This document shows positions 17,540 to 25,906 of a stretch of 64,000 nucleotides of DNA, one piece after another. The stretch is taken from the NCBI RefSeq assembly GCF_009739515.1, contig NZ_CP046535.1:3643501-3707500 (forward strand), in the 5' to 3' direction. A program made the position numbers and the translations under genes. The notes under the pieces are model-generated. The model did not search any database. It had not been told where the DNA came from and was given only the letters and a program-made list of their open reading frames with translations. The stretch's first letter is position 1. Each line of letters starts with the position of its first letter. The stretch comes from Sphingomonas profundi (GTDB taxonomy: Bacteria; Pseudomonadota; Alphaproteobacteria; Sphingomonadales; Sphingomonadaceae).

Positions 17540-18511
17540 TCAGCCACCGAATCGATCCGCCATGCCGGCGGAGAGGAAGGCGTGGCCGGTGAAATCGGCG
17601 ATGTGGCTGTAGCCGGTGCCATGCTCGCTCTCCCAGCGCATCAGCGTCTGGTAGGCGACGCTCGACGGATTGAAATTGTACCATGGTGCGGCAGCGATGG
17701 TCGTGCCGCGTGCCGCGTAGGCGATCCCGCGATCGTCCTCGAAGGTGACGTCGGCACGCGTCACCAGCATGTCCGAACGCTTGGCCGACATCCGGGCCGA
17801 GAGCAGCGGCCGGCGCTCGCCATGATCGGCGAGGAAGCCGTATTTGAACGTCTCGTAGACGATCTCCTTCTCGCGGAACACGAGCGAGAAGACGAGGAAC
17901 GCGCTGAGATCGTCGTTCAGGTTGACCTGGATCCAGCTCGCGCCCTTGTTGCCCCAGTCGCGGCGCGGACCCCAGCTCTTGTCCATGCCGTCGATGCAGT
18001 CGATCCTGAACTCCCGGCCACGCAGGACGAGCGAACCGGTGATGCGGCCCTTGCTCTCCATGTGCCCGTTGTTCCAGCCGTCATAGCCCTCGACCTTGCC
18101 CTGGCCGAGCGACGGGACATGCGCGGGATCGTGCGGATCGAACGGATCGCAGATCCCGCGATAGGCCAGTTCGAGCGAGCAATTGCCGTCCAGCGACGTG
18201 TAGCGGAAGTCGCTGTCGCGTTCGTTGTGCGCCTTGAACGACAGCCCGTTGTCGAGCGTGAAATCGTCAAACCGCTCCGGACAGCGCAGGTGCATCTGCG
18301 CGTCATTATGATCGATCTGCCACGGATGAAAGCACATCCCCCGGTGGATCTCGATCGAGCTGTGGCAGATGCCGCGATTGGGGCGCGCCAGGACGTAGAG
18401 ATTGCCGCTGATGCCATCGGCCGGCGACGAGAAGATGACGAACTGGGTTTCGGTCCAGTCGAGATCGTTCGGGTCGCAAGGATGGAACTTAAAATCGTCA
18501 GCGGTAATCAT
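17540..18511 (-). CDS. AttH/CrtC-like protein of unknown function, paralogue 2
   Basis: 323 residues, the same length as paralogue 1 and clearly homologous from end to end (GISGNLYVLARPN, EGYDGWNNGH, KSWGPRRDWGNKGASW, GTTIAAAPWYNFNPSS). No signal peptide, so it acts in the cytoplasm. It heads a tight operon with the APH-type kinase, its small partner and the phosphatase, 28 bases below the TonB receptor gene. CrtC-like enzymes add water to isolated C=C bonds; a hydration that creates the hydroxyl later phosphorylated by the neighbouring kinase would make sense, but is inference. Confidence 0.85.
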   Translation of the reverse strand: MITADDFKFHPCDPNDLDWTETQFVIFSSPADGISGNLYVLARPNRGICHSSIEIHRGMCFHPWQIDHNDAQMHLRCPERFDDFTLDNGLSFKAHNERDSDFRYTSLDGNCSLELAYRGICDPFDPHDPAHVPSLGQGKVEGYDGWNNGHMESKGRITGSLVLRGREFRIDCIDGMDKSWGPRRDWGNKGASWIQVNLNDDLSAFLVFSLVFREKEIVYETFKYGFLADHGERRPLLSARMSAKRSDMLVTRADVTFEDDRGIAYAARGTTIAAAPWYNFNPSSVAYQTLMRWESEHGTGYSHIADFTGHAFLSAGMADRFGG

Positions 18512-18539
18512 CGCGGAACAATCCTCTCCAGCGCCGGGC

Positions 18540-20891
18540 TCAGAAGCGGTATCGCGCCTCGATCAGGAAGGTGCGCGGCTCCGCCGGCACGGCGACGCTG
18601 AGCGCGAAGATGCTCGCGAAGCCGATGCCGCCCGTATAATAGGTCTTGGCGAAGGCGTTCTTGACGAGGCCCGACAGCGCCCAGCCCTTGCCGCCGGACT
18701 GTTCAAGCCCGACGCGGAAGTTGGCGACGGCGTAGCCGGGGATCTTGGTGCCGGGATTGAGCGAACGGCCGGTCGAGCTGAAGAAGTTCGACGTCTGCGC
18801 GAACACATCGCCGTGCAGCACCGCGTTCACCCGCTCCGTCACCGGCGCGGTCACGTCGGCATAGGCCAGCCCCGACCATTTGGGCGTATCGGGGTAGCTG
18901 TCATAGATGGCGATCGCCGTCGTGCCGTCGGTTCCGAGCACCGCGACGCGGTTCTTGGTGAAGCGAGCGTGGGTGTAGTTGATGTTGCCGCCCAGCGTCA
19001 GCCAGCTGACCGGCCGGATGTTGCCGTCAAACTCGACGCCGGTGATCTGCGCTTGCGGCACGTTCACTGTGGTCGCCGCGATGAACCCGTAGATCGAGCC
19101 GTAGAAGGCGCGCTGAACGTTGTCGACCCAGGTGTGATAGACGGCGAGGTTGGCGTTCACCGGCATGGTGCCGAGATAGCCGTGATATTTGGCGCCGCCC
19201 TCGACATCGGTCGCGACCTCGGGCCGGTACTCGCCGCCCGACTGATCCGCGAACCCCGGCGTCGGCGGCCCCTGATTGTTGAAGCCGCCGCTGCGGAAGC
19301 TGCGGCTGCCCTTCGCATACAGCAGCAGGTTCGACGTGACCTGGTTGTTGATGCCCGCCGTCCAGCTCAGCCGGCTGAACGTGTCCTTCTGCGGGGCGAT
19401 GAACCGCCCATCGGCGTAGAAGGGCACCAGCGTCGGGTTCGCGGTCGGGCTGTAGAGATCGTTGGCGTCGCGCGCGAACGTGACCTCTTCCGAGGTGTAG
19501 CGAACGCCACCCGTCAGCTTGAAGCCCGCCAGCCCGGTGTCGAACGTGGCCTGCGTGTAGCCCGCGATCGATCGGCTGCGCGTCGTGCCGGCGTTGATCT
19601 GAACCGGCGCGCCCAGCTCGGCCTCGATGAAGCTGTTGTTCACCGTGTGGTCGCGAATATCCGCCGCATAGCCGCCGATGACATATTCGAGCCGGTCGTC
19701 GAAGATCTTGCCGAGCAGCTGGAGCTCGTCCGAATATTGCCGGATCACGCCGAAGCTGCCCAGCTCGCCCGTCTTGGCGGTGCCGCGACCGTCGATGCCG
19801 AACTGCGTGCCGTCGATATCGCCGCCGTCGAAGAACTTGGTGCGGACATAGCCGAACACATTCTTGATCGTAGTGTCCTCACCGATCTTCCACGAGGTGA
19901 TGTTCGACACCACCACCTTGGTGAGATGATGGGAGTTGAGGGAGTCGACGTTGACCGTATAAGGCCCGCGCGCGCGCTGATCGATGCCGGCCTGGACAAG
20001 ACCCGGGATCAGCACGTTGTTGGGGACGACCGGGTTGCCGGGCACGTTCGCGCTGGGCGGCAGCACGCTGTAGACGGGCGCCACGATACTGGTTCCGTCG
20101 TCGTTGAGATAATCGACGACGAGGCTGTTCGTGATCGTCGAGGTGGGCATGAAATCGACGCTGAGGCGGCCCGCCTTGCGATCGATCTCACCCAGCCGCG
20201 AGCCGTAGAACAGATTGGTCTGATAGCCGTCGCGCACGCGGTAGGAGCCGGCGACGCGCACCCGCAGCACGTCGGGCACCAGCGCGCCGCCGATCGCGCC
20301 CTCGACGCGCATCTCGTCAAAGCGGCCGACGCCGACCGAGCCGTAGCCGGACAGTTCCTCGGTCGGCTTGGCGGTGGTGAACAGCACCGCGCCGCCGGTG
20401 GCGTTGCGGCCGAACAGCGTGCCCTGCGGACCCTTGACCACCTGCACCGACTGCAGATCATAGAAGGCGCTCTGGCCAACGCCGCCGACCTGCACCTCGT
20501 TGACGTAGGGCAGCACCGCCGGCAGCGAGTTCGAGTAGGTATCGACAGTCTGGCCGCGCAGCGAATAGTTGAGCTGGTTGTCGTTTTGCGACGCACGCAC
20601 GGTCAGCCCCGGCACCGCCACCTGGAGATCGCGCTCGGACGAGATCGCCTGGTTGGCGAGCGTGGTGCCCGAGAGGACCGACACCGCCACCGGCGTCCGC
20701 TGGAGAGCCTCGGAACGGCGCTGGGCGGTGACGATGATCTCCGTCTGGTCGCCATCGGCCGGCCGCTGCGCGGGCTGCGAGCCATCCGGCGGCGTGGCCT
20801 GCCCGCTGCTGCTTATCTGTGCGAACGCGGGAGTTCCAACGCCCAACAGCGTCGCTGCGCCAGAGACCAGCAAAGCCGTCCGCAAGGTCAT
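18540..20891 (-). CDS. TonB-dependent outer membrane receptor
   Basis: 783 residues counted from the third of three adjacent ATG codons (20897, 20894, 20891); GGGAGAGG ends right before the first, so the third has the best spacing. Signal peptide to about residue 25 (GTPAFAQ), TonB-box-like EIIVTA at 51-56, plug with VVKGPQGTLFGRNATGGAVLF, beta-barrel ending ARYRF. It heads the AttH/CrtC-like, kinase, partner and phosphatase operon and lies below an inverted-repeat element, so it probably imports the substrate of this island. Confidence 0.93.
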   Translation of the reverse strand: MTLRTALLVSGAATLLGVGTPAFAQISSSGQATPPDGSQPAQRPADGDQTEIIVTAQRRSEALQRTPVAVSVLSGTTLANQAISSERDLQVAVPGLTVRASQNDNQLNYSLRGQTVDTYSNSLPAVLPYVNEVQVGGVGQSAFYDLQSVQVVKGPQGTLFGRNATGGAVLFTTAKPTEELSGYGSVGVGRFDEMRVEGAIGGALVPDVLRVRVAGSYRVRDGYQTNLFYGSRLGEIDRKAGRLSVDFMPTSTITNSLVVDYLNDDGTSIVAPVYSVLPPSANVPGNPVVPNNVLIPGLVQAGIDQRARGPYTVNVDSLNSHHLTKVVVSNITSWKIGEDTTIKNVFGYVRTKFFDGGDIDGTQFGIDGRGTAKTGELGSFGVIRQYSDELQLLGKIFDDRLEYVIGGYAADIRDHTVNNSFIEAELGAPVQINAGTTRSRSIAGYTQATFDTGLAGFKLTGGVRYTSEEVTFARDANDLYSPTANPTLVPFYADGRFIAPQKDTFSRLSWTAGINNQVTSNLLLYAKGSRSFRSGGFNNQGPPTPGFADQSGGEYRPEVATDVEGGAKYHGYLGTMPVNANLAVYHTWVDNVQRAFYGSIYGFIAATTVNVPQAQITGVEFDGNIRPVSWLTLGGNINYTHARFTKNRVAVLGTDGTTAIAIYDSYPDTPKWSGLAYADVTAPVTERVNAVLHGDVFAQTSNFFSSTGRSLNPGTKIPGYAVANFRVGLEQSGGKGWALSGLVKNAFAKTYYTGGIGFASIFALSVAVPAEPRTFLIEARYRF

Positions 20892-20983
20892 CATCATCCT
20901 CTCCCATTTCCTGACGCGCCGGTTGGCCCGGGCGCTCGCGCATGCCGAACTGTCGTCGGCTGTGATCTTGGTCGTACCTGTAC

Positions 20984-21000
20984 GTAAACGTGTTTACAAG
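20984..21000 (-). promoter_or_regulatory. inverted repeat upstream of TonB receptor gene
   Basis: GTAAAC-GT-GTTTAC (20984-20997) is a perfect 6-base inverted repeat with 2-base centre, followed by AAG. The 17-base unit differs at only two positions from GTCAACCTGTTTACAAG in the 31968-32083 divergent promoter. It lies about 95 bases upstream of the receptor start, a reasonable place for an operator. Confidence 0.5.
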
Positions 21001-21065
21001 AATTATTTGCGCCGTCGTGATCGCTCGCGCTGCCGACGGCGATCGGGCGCCAGCTTCGTCCGGAT

Positions 21066-22034
21066 CTAGGTGCGCGCGCGGATCAGGCCGCGATTGCGTG
21101 TCGTGTAGACGCGACTCAGGCCGATCTGCTGCACGCCGTTGCCGATGAGATCCCCGTGCGCGACCCGCATCGACGCCTGCAGATAGGTGTTCGATGGATA
21201 GGGCGCCCAGTAGCAGCCGTTGACCGTGGAGTAGGTGAAGCGAAACGCCTTGCCGCGCGTGTCGACCACGTCGACCATCCCGCCCATCGGCATCGCGTTG
21301 CGATATTCCTGCGTGCCGGTTGACGAGACGACGCCGTAAAGTCCACCGTCGTCAAGCACATAGCCGCTGACATGTGGCCCGAGTGAGTCGCGCCGCGCCA
21401 GATCGTGCACCGTGAACAGGTGGCAGGTCAGCGCCTCGCCGAAGCTTGCGTGCCACCAGATCACCGCCGAATTGTCACGCTCCTCGCGCGGTCCCCAGCT
21501 CCGGTCGCCCGTATCGACGCAATCGACCCGGTAGCGTTTGCCGCGAACGACCAGCTCGCCGGTAATGCGATACGTCACATCGTAATGGCCCGACCATGAC
21601 GTGTCCCACGCCGGACCGACGCGCGCGGCGGCCGTGGGATCCATCGCCGGATCGTTGATGTCGAACGGCGCATGCAGCGCGACATAGTCGAGATGAAAGC
21701 TCGTATCGTCGAACCCTTCATAGTCCACGCGATAATGGCGCGTCGGATCGACCGCCTTGATCGACAACCCGTTTTCGAGCGTGAAGGCGGTAAAGTCCTT
21801 CGGGCAGGGAAGATGCTGCATGTCGTCGACGTAGAGCTGTTCCTCCCAGAGGTCGGTGATCTTGTCCATGATCGTGATATCGACGGCGCATACGCCGAGC
21901 CGCGGCCGAGCGACGACATAGACCGTGGCATTGATATTGGCGTCCGGCACGGCGAACGGCAGAGCGAGCGTCTCCACCCAATTCCACGCGCTTTGTTCGG
22001 TGAAATGGAATTGTGCGTCCTGATCGACGATCAT
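21066..22034 (-). CDS. AttH/CrtC-like protein of unknown function, paralogue 3
   Basis: 322 residues, more diverged than paralogues 1 and 2 but with the same plan: N-terminal MIVDQDAQFHF, ENGLSIKAVDP (ENGLSFKAH in the others), YRVDCVDTGDRSWGPREERD in the centre. No signal peptide. ATG at 22034 with CAGGAGAGCG upstream; a start 45 bases earlier would add an unconserved leader. Transcribed alone toward the TonB receptor gene promoter and divergent from paralogue 4. Function unknown; see the CrtC-like argument for the family. Confidence 0.83.
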   Translation of the reverse strand: MIVDQDAQFHFTEQSAWNWVETLALPFAVPDANINATVYVVARPRLGVCAVDITIMDKITDLWEEQLYVDDMQHLPCPKDFTAFTLENGLSIKAVDPTRHYRVDYEGFDDTSFHLDYVALHAPFDINDPAMDPTAAARVGPAWDTSWSGHYDVTYRITGELVVRGKRYRVDCVDTGDRSWGPREERDNSAVIWWHASFGEALTCHLFTVHDLARRDSLGPHVSGYVLDDGGLYGVVSSTGTQEYRNAMPMGGMVDVVDTRGKAFRFTYSTVNGCYWAPYPSNTYLQASMRVAHGDLIGNGVQQIGLSRVYTTRNRGLIRART

Positions 22035-22100
22035 CCTGCGCTCTCCTGCTGCCGCCTTCTTGCCGAAGCCCGCGGCCATTCTATCTCAGCCCACAGACTA

Positions 22101-22114
22101 GTTCACCAGTTTGC
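22101..22114 (+). promoter_or_regulatory. weak operator-like element between paralogues 3 and 4
   Basis: GTTCACCAGTTTGC lies in the 276-base divergent region 22035-22310 and partly matches GTCAACCTGTTTAC found at 32019-32035 (complement). Four of fourteen positions differ, so this could be chance. The rest of the region shows no other clear signal apart from the ribosome-binding sites. Confidence 0.25.
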
Positions 22115-22310
22115 GTTTCGCAAGGGCGTCAGGTGCGCACCGGGCAGGGGGAAACGGGCTGTCGGGGCGGTGAATCGCGCGATTGGCCGAGCAGTCAGCC
22201 ATGTTCGTCATCCTGATCTCGCATCAAAACGTCTTGAACAAGAACACCGCTTTACGATAAGTCCAATGTCGTCGGACGCGCGGCAGGATGCGTCCCGGAG
22301 AGGATGCCCC

Positions 22311-23255
22311 ATGCGCTTTGAGGATATTGTTTCGGACGTCCCGACGCTCGCGGACGAGCATGACGACCGGCACCGGCTGAGCGCCGAATCGCATGCGCGC
22401 GAGGCGGCGGCATTCATGTTCGCGCTGCCCGAGAAGGGCTTGGCGGGCTTCCTCTACCCGTGGGTGGACAATAAGGGGCTGGCCGGTTCGGCGGTGTGCC
22501 TGTTCGGCCCCTCCCTGGCCGAGCCGGTCAAGGAACGGTTCGAAGAGGTGCCCGTGCCCGATTCGATGACCTTCCACGACTGGCAGGTCAGCGGCCTGAC
22601 GATGCGGCTCGGCGAACCGCATCGCAGCGTCGATCTGTCGTTTCAGGGCCAGCGCGTCCAGATCGAATGCCATTATGAGGCGATGCACCCTCCTTATGCC
22701 TTCAGCTCGCACGAGGATGGCTGCCCGTCTTACTATGCGGACGATCGCACCGAGCAACATGGCCGGCTGACCGGCACGCTGACGATCGACGGAACGCGGC
22801 ACGAGATCGATACCTTCATGCAGCGCGACCATAGCTGGGGCACGCGCATCTGGGGACTCAATCAGCACTATAAGTGGTTTCACGCGACGACCGCGAGCGC
22901 TGCCGTGCATTTCTTCGAGATGCAGTCCTTCGGTCGCACGCTGCTGCGCGGCTACGTGTTCAAGGACGGTCGCATGAGCGAGATCCGCAGCGTCCGCTAC
23001 GATTTCGTCTATGACGACAACATGCACCACGAATCGATCGACGTCGTGGCAGTGGACGCCGCCGGCCGTACCACCGCGATCGCGAGCAAGGTGTTCGCCA
23101 AGTTCCAGTACGATGCCGATCCGATGATCATGCTCAACGAAGGCGCGACCATCGTCGAGATCGAAGGAGAGACCGGCAGCGGCTGGTGCGAATTCTGCTG
23201 GAACATGACCTATTACCAGTTCGCCAGGCAGCACGTCGCGCAGTTCGGCAAATGA
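22311..23255 (+). CDS. AttH/CrtC-like protein of unknown function, paralogue 4
   Basis: 314 residues. The central MQRDHSWGTRIWGLNQHYKW is the version of the SWG-R motif nearest to the general AttH/hydroxyneurosporene-synthase-like family; the N-terminal half (GLAGFLYPWVDNKGLAG, DWQVSGLTMRL) is also of that pattern. Start ATG 22311 with GGAGAGGATG upstream. It overlaps the next kinase gene by ATGA, exactly as a paralogue pairs with a kinase on the other strand at 16.3-18.5 kb. Cytoplasmic, reaction unknown. Confidence 0.83.
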   Translation: MRFEDIVSDVPTLADEHDDRHRLSAESHAREAAAFMFALPEKGLAGFLYPWVDNKGLAGSAVCLFGPSLAEPVKERFEEVPVPDSMTFHDWQVSGLTMRLGEPHRSVDLSFQGQRVQIECHYEAMHPPYAFSSHEDGCPSYYADDRTEQHGRLTGTLTIDGTRHEIDTFMQRDHSWGTRIWGLNQHYKWFHATTASAAVHFFEMQSFGRTLLRGYVFKDGRMSEIRSVRYDFVYDDNMHHESIDVVAVDAAGRTTAIASKVFAKFQYDADPMIMLNEGATIVEIEGETGSGWCEFCWNMTYYQFARQHVAQFGK

Positions 23256-24427
23256 CGGCGGAGCCCGACGTCGAGGCCGTGCCAGTCGGCAAGGTCGGAA
23301 ATATGCGGGACATCGAGCCGGCCGTCGCCGCGGTCCTGGACAGGCGCCGGCTGCGCAAGGCCGCCGGTGTCTATCGCGCGCGCACCGAGGATGATGTCCA
23401 GGCGCGTCTCAACGCCTTTCTTGCCGAGGAGGCGCCGGGTGCGCGCGCCGATGCGCTGCAGCGGATGGGCGGCGGGGCGTCGAAGGAGCAGTTCAGCTTT
23501 ACCATCGCCGATGGCGAGCATGCGGGCCGCTATGTGCTGCGCATGGAGCCGGCGCAATCGATTTCCGAATCGGATCGTCGCCGCGAGTTTGAGATACTGG
23601 ACGTCTTTCGCGGCATCGTGCCTGCGCCCGAACCCGTCTGGCTCGACGCCGAGGGCGACAGGCTCGGTCAGCCGGGGGCGATCATGCGCTTCGTCGGCGG
23701 CGTCACGAAGCCGAGCCATAACGGCCGAACGGTCTCCGGGCTGGGCACGTTGCTGGGCGCTGACCTGCGTGAGCGGATCGGCCCGCAGTTCATCGATCAT
23801 CTGGTCGCGATCCACGCGCTCGACTGGCGGACCGCGCATCTGCCGACGTTCCAGGTGCCCGATGCCGATCCGCAGCAGGCCGCGCGCTGGCAGCTGAACT
23901 GGTGGGCGCAGGTCTGGCGCGAGGATCGCGTCCACCCGATCCCGGCGGTCGCGATGGCCGAGCGCTGGATGCGCGAGAATCTTCCCGCCGCACACGAACT
24001 GGTGCTGGTCCACGGCGACTATCGCACCGGCAACTACCTGTTCGACGAGGAGAGCGGCGAGATCGTCGCGGTGCTCGACTGGGAACTTGCCCATATCGGC
24101 GATTTTCACGAGGACCTGGCCTGGGCGATGCAGCGTGCGTTCGGCGCCTATGAGGATGGCGCCTATCGGGCAAGCGGGCTCTATCCGCGCGAGGAGATGA
24201 TCGCGCGGTACGAGGCGGCGTCGGGCCGACGCGTCGACCGCCGCACGCTGCGCTTCTACGAGGTGCTGGCGGCGTACAAGACCATCATCATCGTGCTGGC
24301 GACCGGGCTGAGATCGGCCCGCGATCACCACAACCATCAGGACGTGCTGCTCACCTGGATCGCGCCGGCGGGGCATATCTTCCACGCCGAGATGTGCGAT
24401 CTTCTGCGGCAGGAGATTGCCTCGTGA
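23252..24427 (+). CDS. APH-fold phosphotransferase, LvaA-like acyl-CoA kinase candidate, copy 2
   Basis: 391 residues. Kinase signature VHGDYRTGNYLFDEESG and VLDWELAHIGDFHEDLAWAM; N-lobe MGGGASKEQFSF and YVLRMEPAQS. It resembles copy 1 over its whole length (for example SDRRREFEILD / SSRRREFEILN). Starts at an ATG overlapping the AttH/CrtC-like gene stop, and its own stop overlaps the GTG of the small partner gene. This order repeats the module at 15.8-18.5 kb. A role in phosphorylating a hydroxyacyl-CoA, as LvaA does, is inferred from family and partner. Confidence 0.87.
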   Translation: MTAEPDVEAVPVGKVGNMRDIEPAVAAVLDRRRLRKAAGVYRARTEDDVQARLNAFLAEEAPGARADALQRMGGGASKEQFSFTIADGEHAGRYVLRMEPAQSISESDRRREFEILDVFRGIVPAPEPVWLDAEGDRLGQPGAIMRFVGGVTKPSHNGRTVSGLGTLLGADLRERIGPQFIDHLVAIHALDWRTAHLPTFQVPDADPQQAARWQLNWWAQVWREDRVHPIPAVAMAERWMRENLPAAHELVLVHGDYRTGNYLFDEESGEIVAVLDWELAHIGDFHEDLAWAMQRAFGAYEDGAYRASGLYPREEMIARYEAASGRRVDRRTLRFYEVLAAYKTIIIVLATGLRSARDHHNHQDVLLTWIAPAGHIFHAEMCDLLRQEIAS

Positions 24428-24930
24428 TCCCTTCGATCGACGATCGCCTCGACAGCATGGCGCGCGCACTCGCCGAGGTGATCCTGCCGGCGCTTCCGGC
24501 CGACCGTTCGCTGGCGATCGAGCAGGCGTCGCTCGTCCTCGCCCATATCGGCATCCTGCGCGATCATATCGACGCGGCGGCGCGCTTCGAACGGCGCGAG
24601 GCCGATGCGATGCTCGCCCTTGCACGGGACCTTTGCGACGGGGCGGCGGGGGGTGAACGCACGATGGCGGCCGCCGCTGCGCTGCGCACGGCGATCGACG
24701 CCGCCAGCGTCGACACGCCGGCGGATGCGCGCGCCACCACCTGTCGGATCGGCGAGGCGGTCGAGGCCCTGATCGACGCCAGCGGCGTCGATGGGCGTGC
24801 CGACTTCAAGGCGCGTTCGTTCGACAGCGTCGTCGCGGCGGGGCAGGTGAGCGCGGCCCGCGACCGGGCGTGGAATCAGGCCGCCGGTTTCGAGGCGGCG
24901 GACACGCAGCACGCGCCTGCAGACTGGTAA
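24424..24930 (+). CDS. small helical partner protein of the APH-type kinase (LvaB-like), copy 2
   Basis: 168 residues, predicted all-helical, Ala-rich. Start is a GTG at 24424 overlapping the kinase stop (GTGA); the next upstream ATG frame would run inside the kinase gene. Residues 1-70 align with the 15827-16303 protein (IPSIDDRLD / IQSIDKQLQ, LALARDL / LDLAREL). The C-terminal 60 residues are more variable. Obligate pairing with an APH-type kinase twice in this window supports an LvaB-like role in kinase activity or stability. Confidence 0.8.
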   Translation: MIPSIDDRLDSMARALAEVILPALPADRSLAIEQASLVLAHIGILRDHIDAAARFERREADAMLALARDLCDGAAGGERTMAAAAALRTAIDAASVDTPADARATTCRIGEAVEALIDASGVDGRADFKARSFDSVVAAGQVSAARDRAWNQAAGFEAADTQHAPADW

Positions 24931-24970
24931 TCCACGGCCAAGTCTCGACGAGATGGCTGGCCGAGCCCGG

Positions 24971-25906
24971 TCAGGCCGTCATGCCCATCGCCGCGCGCGC
25001 CTCTGCATAGTCGGCGACGAGCCAGTCGATATAGTCGGCCGCCGGTTCCGATCGCGTCACCGCGCCGATCCCCTGGCCCGCGCTCCAGATATCGCGCCAC
25101 GCCTTGCTGTTCGAACCGCCACCGGCGATGCTGATTTCGGCGCCCTCCGCGCGCACCAGCGCCGCCGGATCGAGCCCGTTCTCCCGGATCGACGGGATCA
25201 GGAAATTGGCGTTCACGCCGGTAAAGCAGTTGGTCAGCGCGATATCCTTGGCGGCGCTGTCGACGATCATCTGCTTGAAGGCGGCCTGCGTGTTCGCCTC
25301 TGTGCTGGCGAGGAAGGCGGAGCCGATATAAGCGAGATCCGCACCGAGCACCTCCGCGGCCAGCACCGATCGGCCGGTGGCGATACAGCCGGACAGGATG
25401 AGCAGCCCATCCCACCAGCGCCGTATCTCCTGCATCAGCGCGAAGGGTGAGAGATCGCCGGTATGACCGCCGGCGCCCGCGCCGATCGCGATGATGCCGT
25501 CCACGCCCATCTCGGCGCACTTGCGCGCATGCCGGTCCTTGATGACATCCTGGAAGACCAGCGAACCATTGGCCTGTAGCGCCCTGACCAGATCGGCGTT
25601 GGCGGCGAGTGCCAGGACGACGATCGGCACCTTGTGGCGCAGGATGACATCGAGATCGGCATGGAGGCGATCGTTGGAGCGGTGCGCGACGAGGTTGATG
25701 CAGTAGGGCGCCCCGCCCACGGCCTCGCGGATACGTGCGATATCCTCGTCGAGCGCGGCGGTGCTGCGCGGATTGAGCGCGGGCATGGAGCCGATGATGC
25801 CGGCGCGGCACTGCGCGATCACCAGATCGGCGGTCGATGCGATAAACATCGGACCCGCCATGACGGGCAGGCGGAGCCGGGCGCGCAGGTCCGCCGCCAG
25901 GCTCAT
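24971..25906 (-). CDS. nitronate monooxygenase-like flavoprotein (NMO/IpdC family)
   Basis: 311-residue FMN-dependent TIM barrel of the NMO/2-nitropropane dioxygenase superfamily: LPVMAGPMF near the start, GAGAGGHTGDLS (phosphate loop and catalytic-type His), SGCIATGRSVLAAEVLGAD and YIGSAFLAS. Despite the family name, members in catabolic clusters act on acyl-CoA; IpdC of steroid-ring degradation oxidises a hydroxyacyl-CoA ring intermediate. It ends the leftward operon 31967-24971, its ATG overlapping the SDR stop (ATGA), so an IpdC-like role is more plausible than nitronate oxidation. Confidence 0.88.
   Translation of the reverse strand: MSLAADLRARLRLPVMAGPMFIASTADLVIAQCRAGIIGSMPALNPRSTAALDEDIARIREAVGGAPYCINLVAHRSNDRLHADLDVILRHKVPIVVLALAANADLVRALQANGSLVFQDVIKDRHARKCAEMGVDGIIAIGAGAGGHTGDLSPFALMQEIRRWWDGLLILSGCIATGRSVLAAEVLGADLAYIGSAFLASTEANTQAAFKQMIVDSAAKDIALTNCFTGVNANFLIPSIRENGLDPAALVRAEGAEISIAGGGSNSKAWRDIWSAGQGIGAVTRSEPAADYIDWLVADYAEARAAMGMTA

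Noticed and set aside
24931-24970. Terminator between the small helical protein gene and the NMO-like gene
   Set aside because: Only a TCTCG-A-CGAGA element (24943-24953) with a one-base centre is visible, too small a loop for an RNA hairpin and without T tract.
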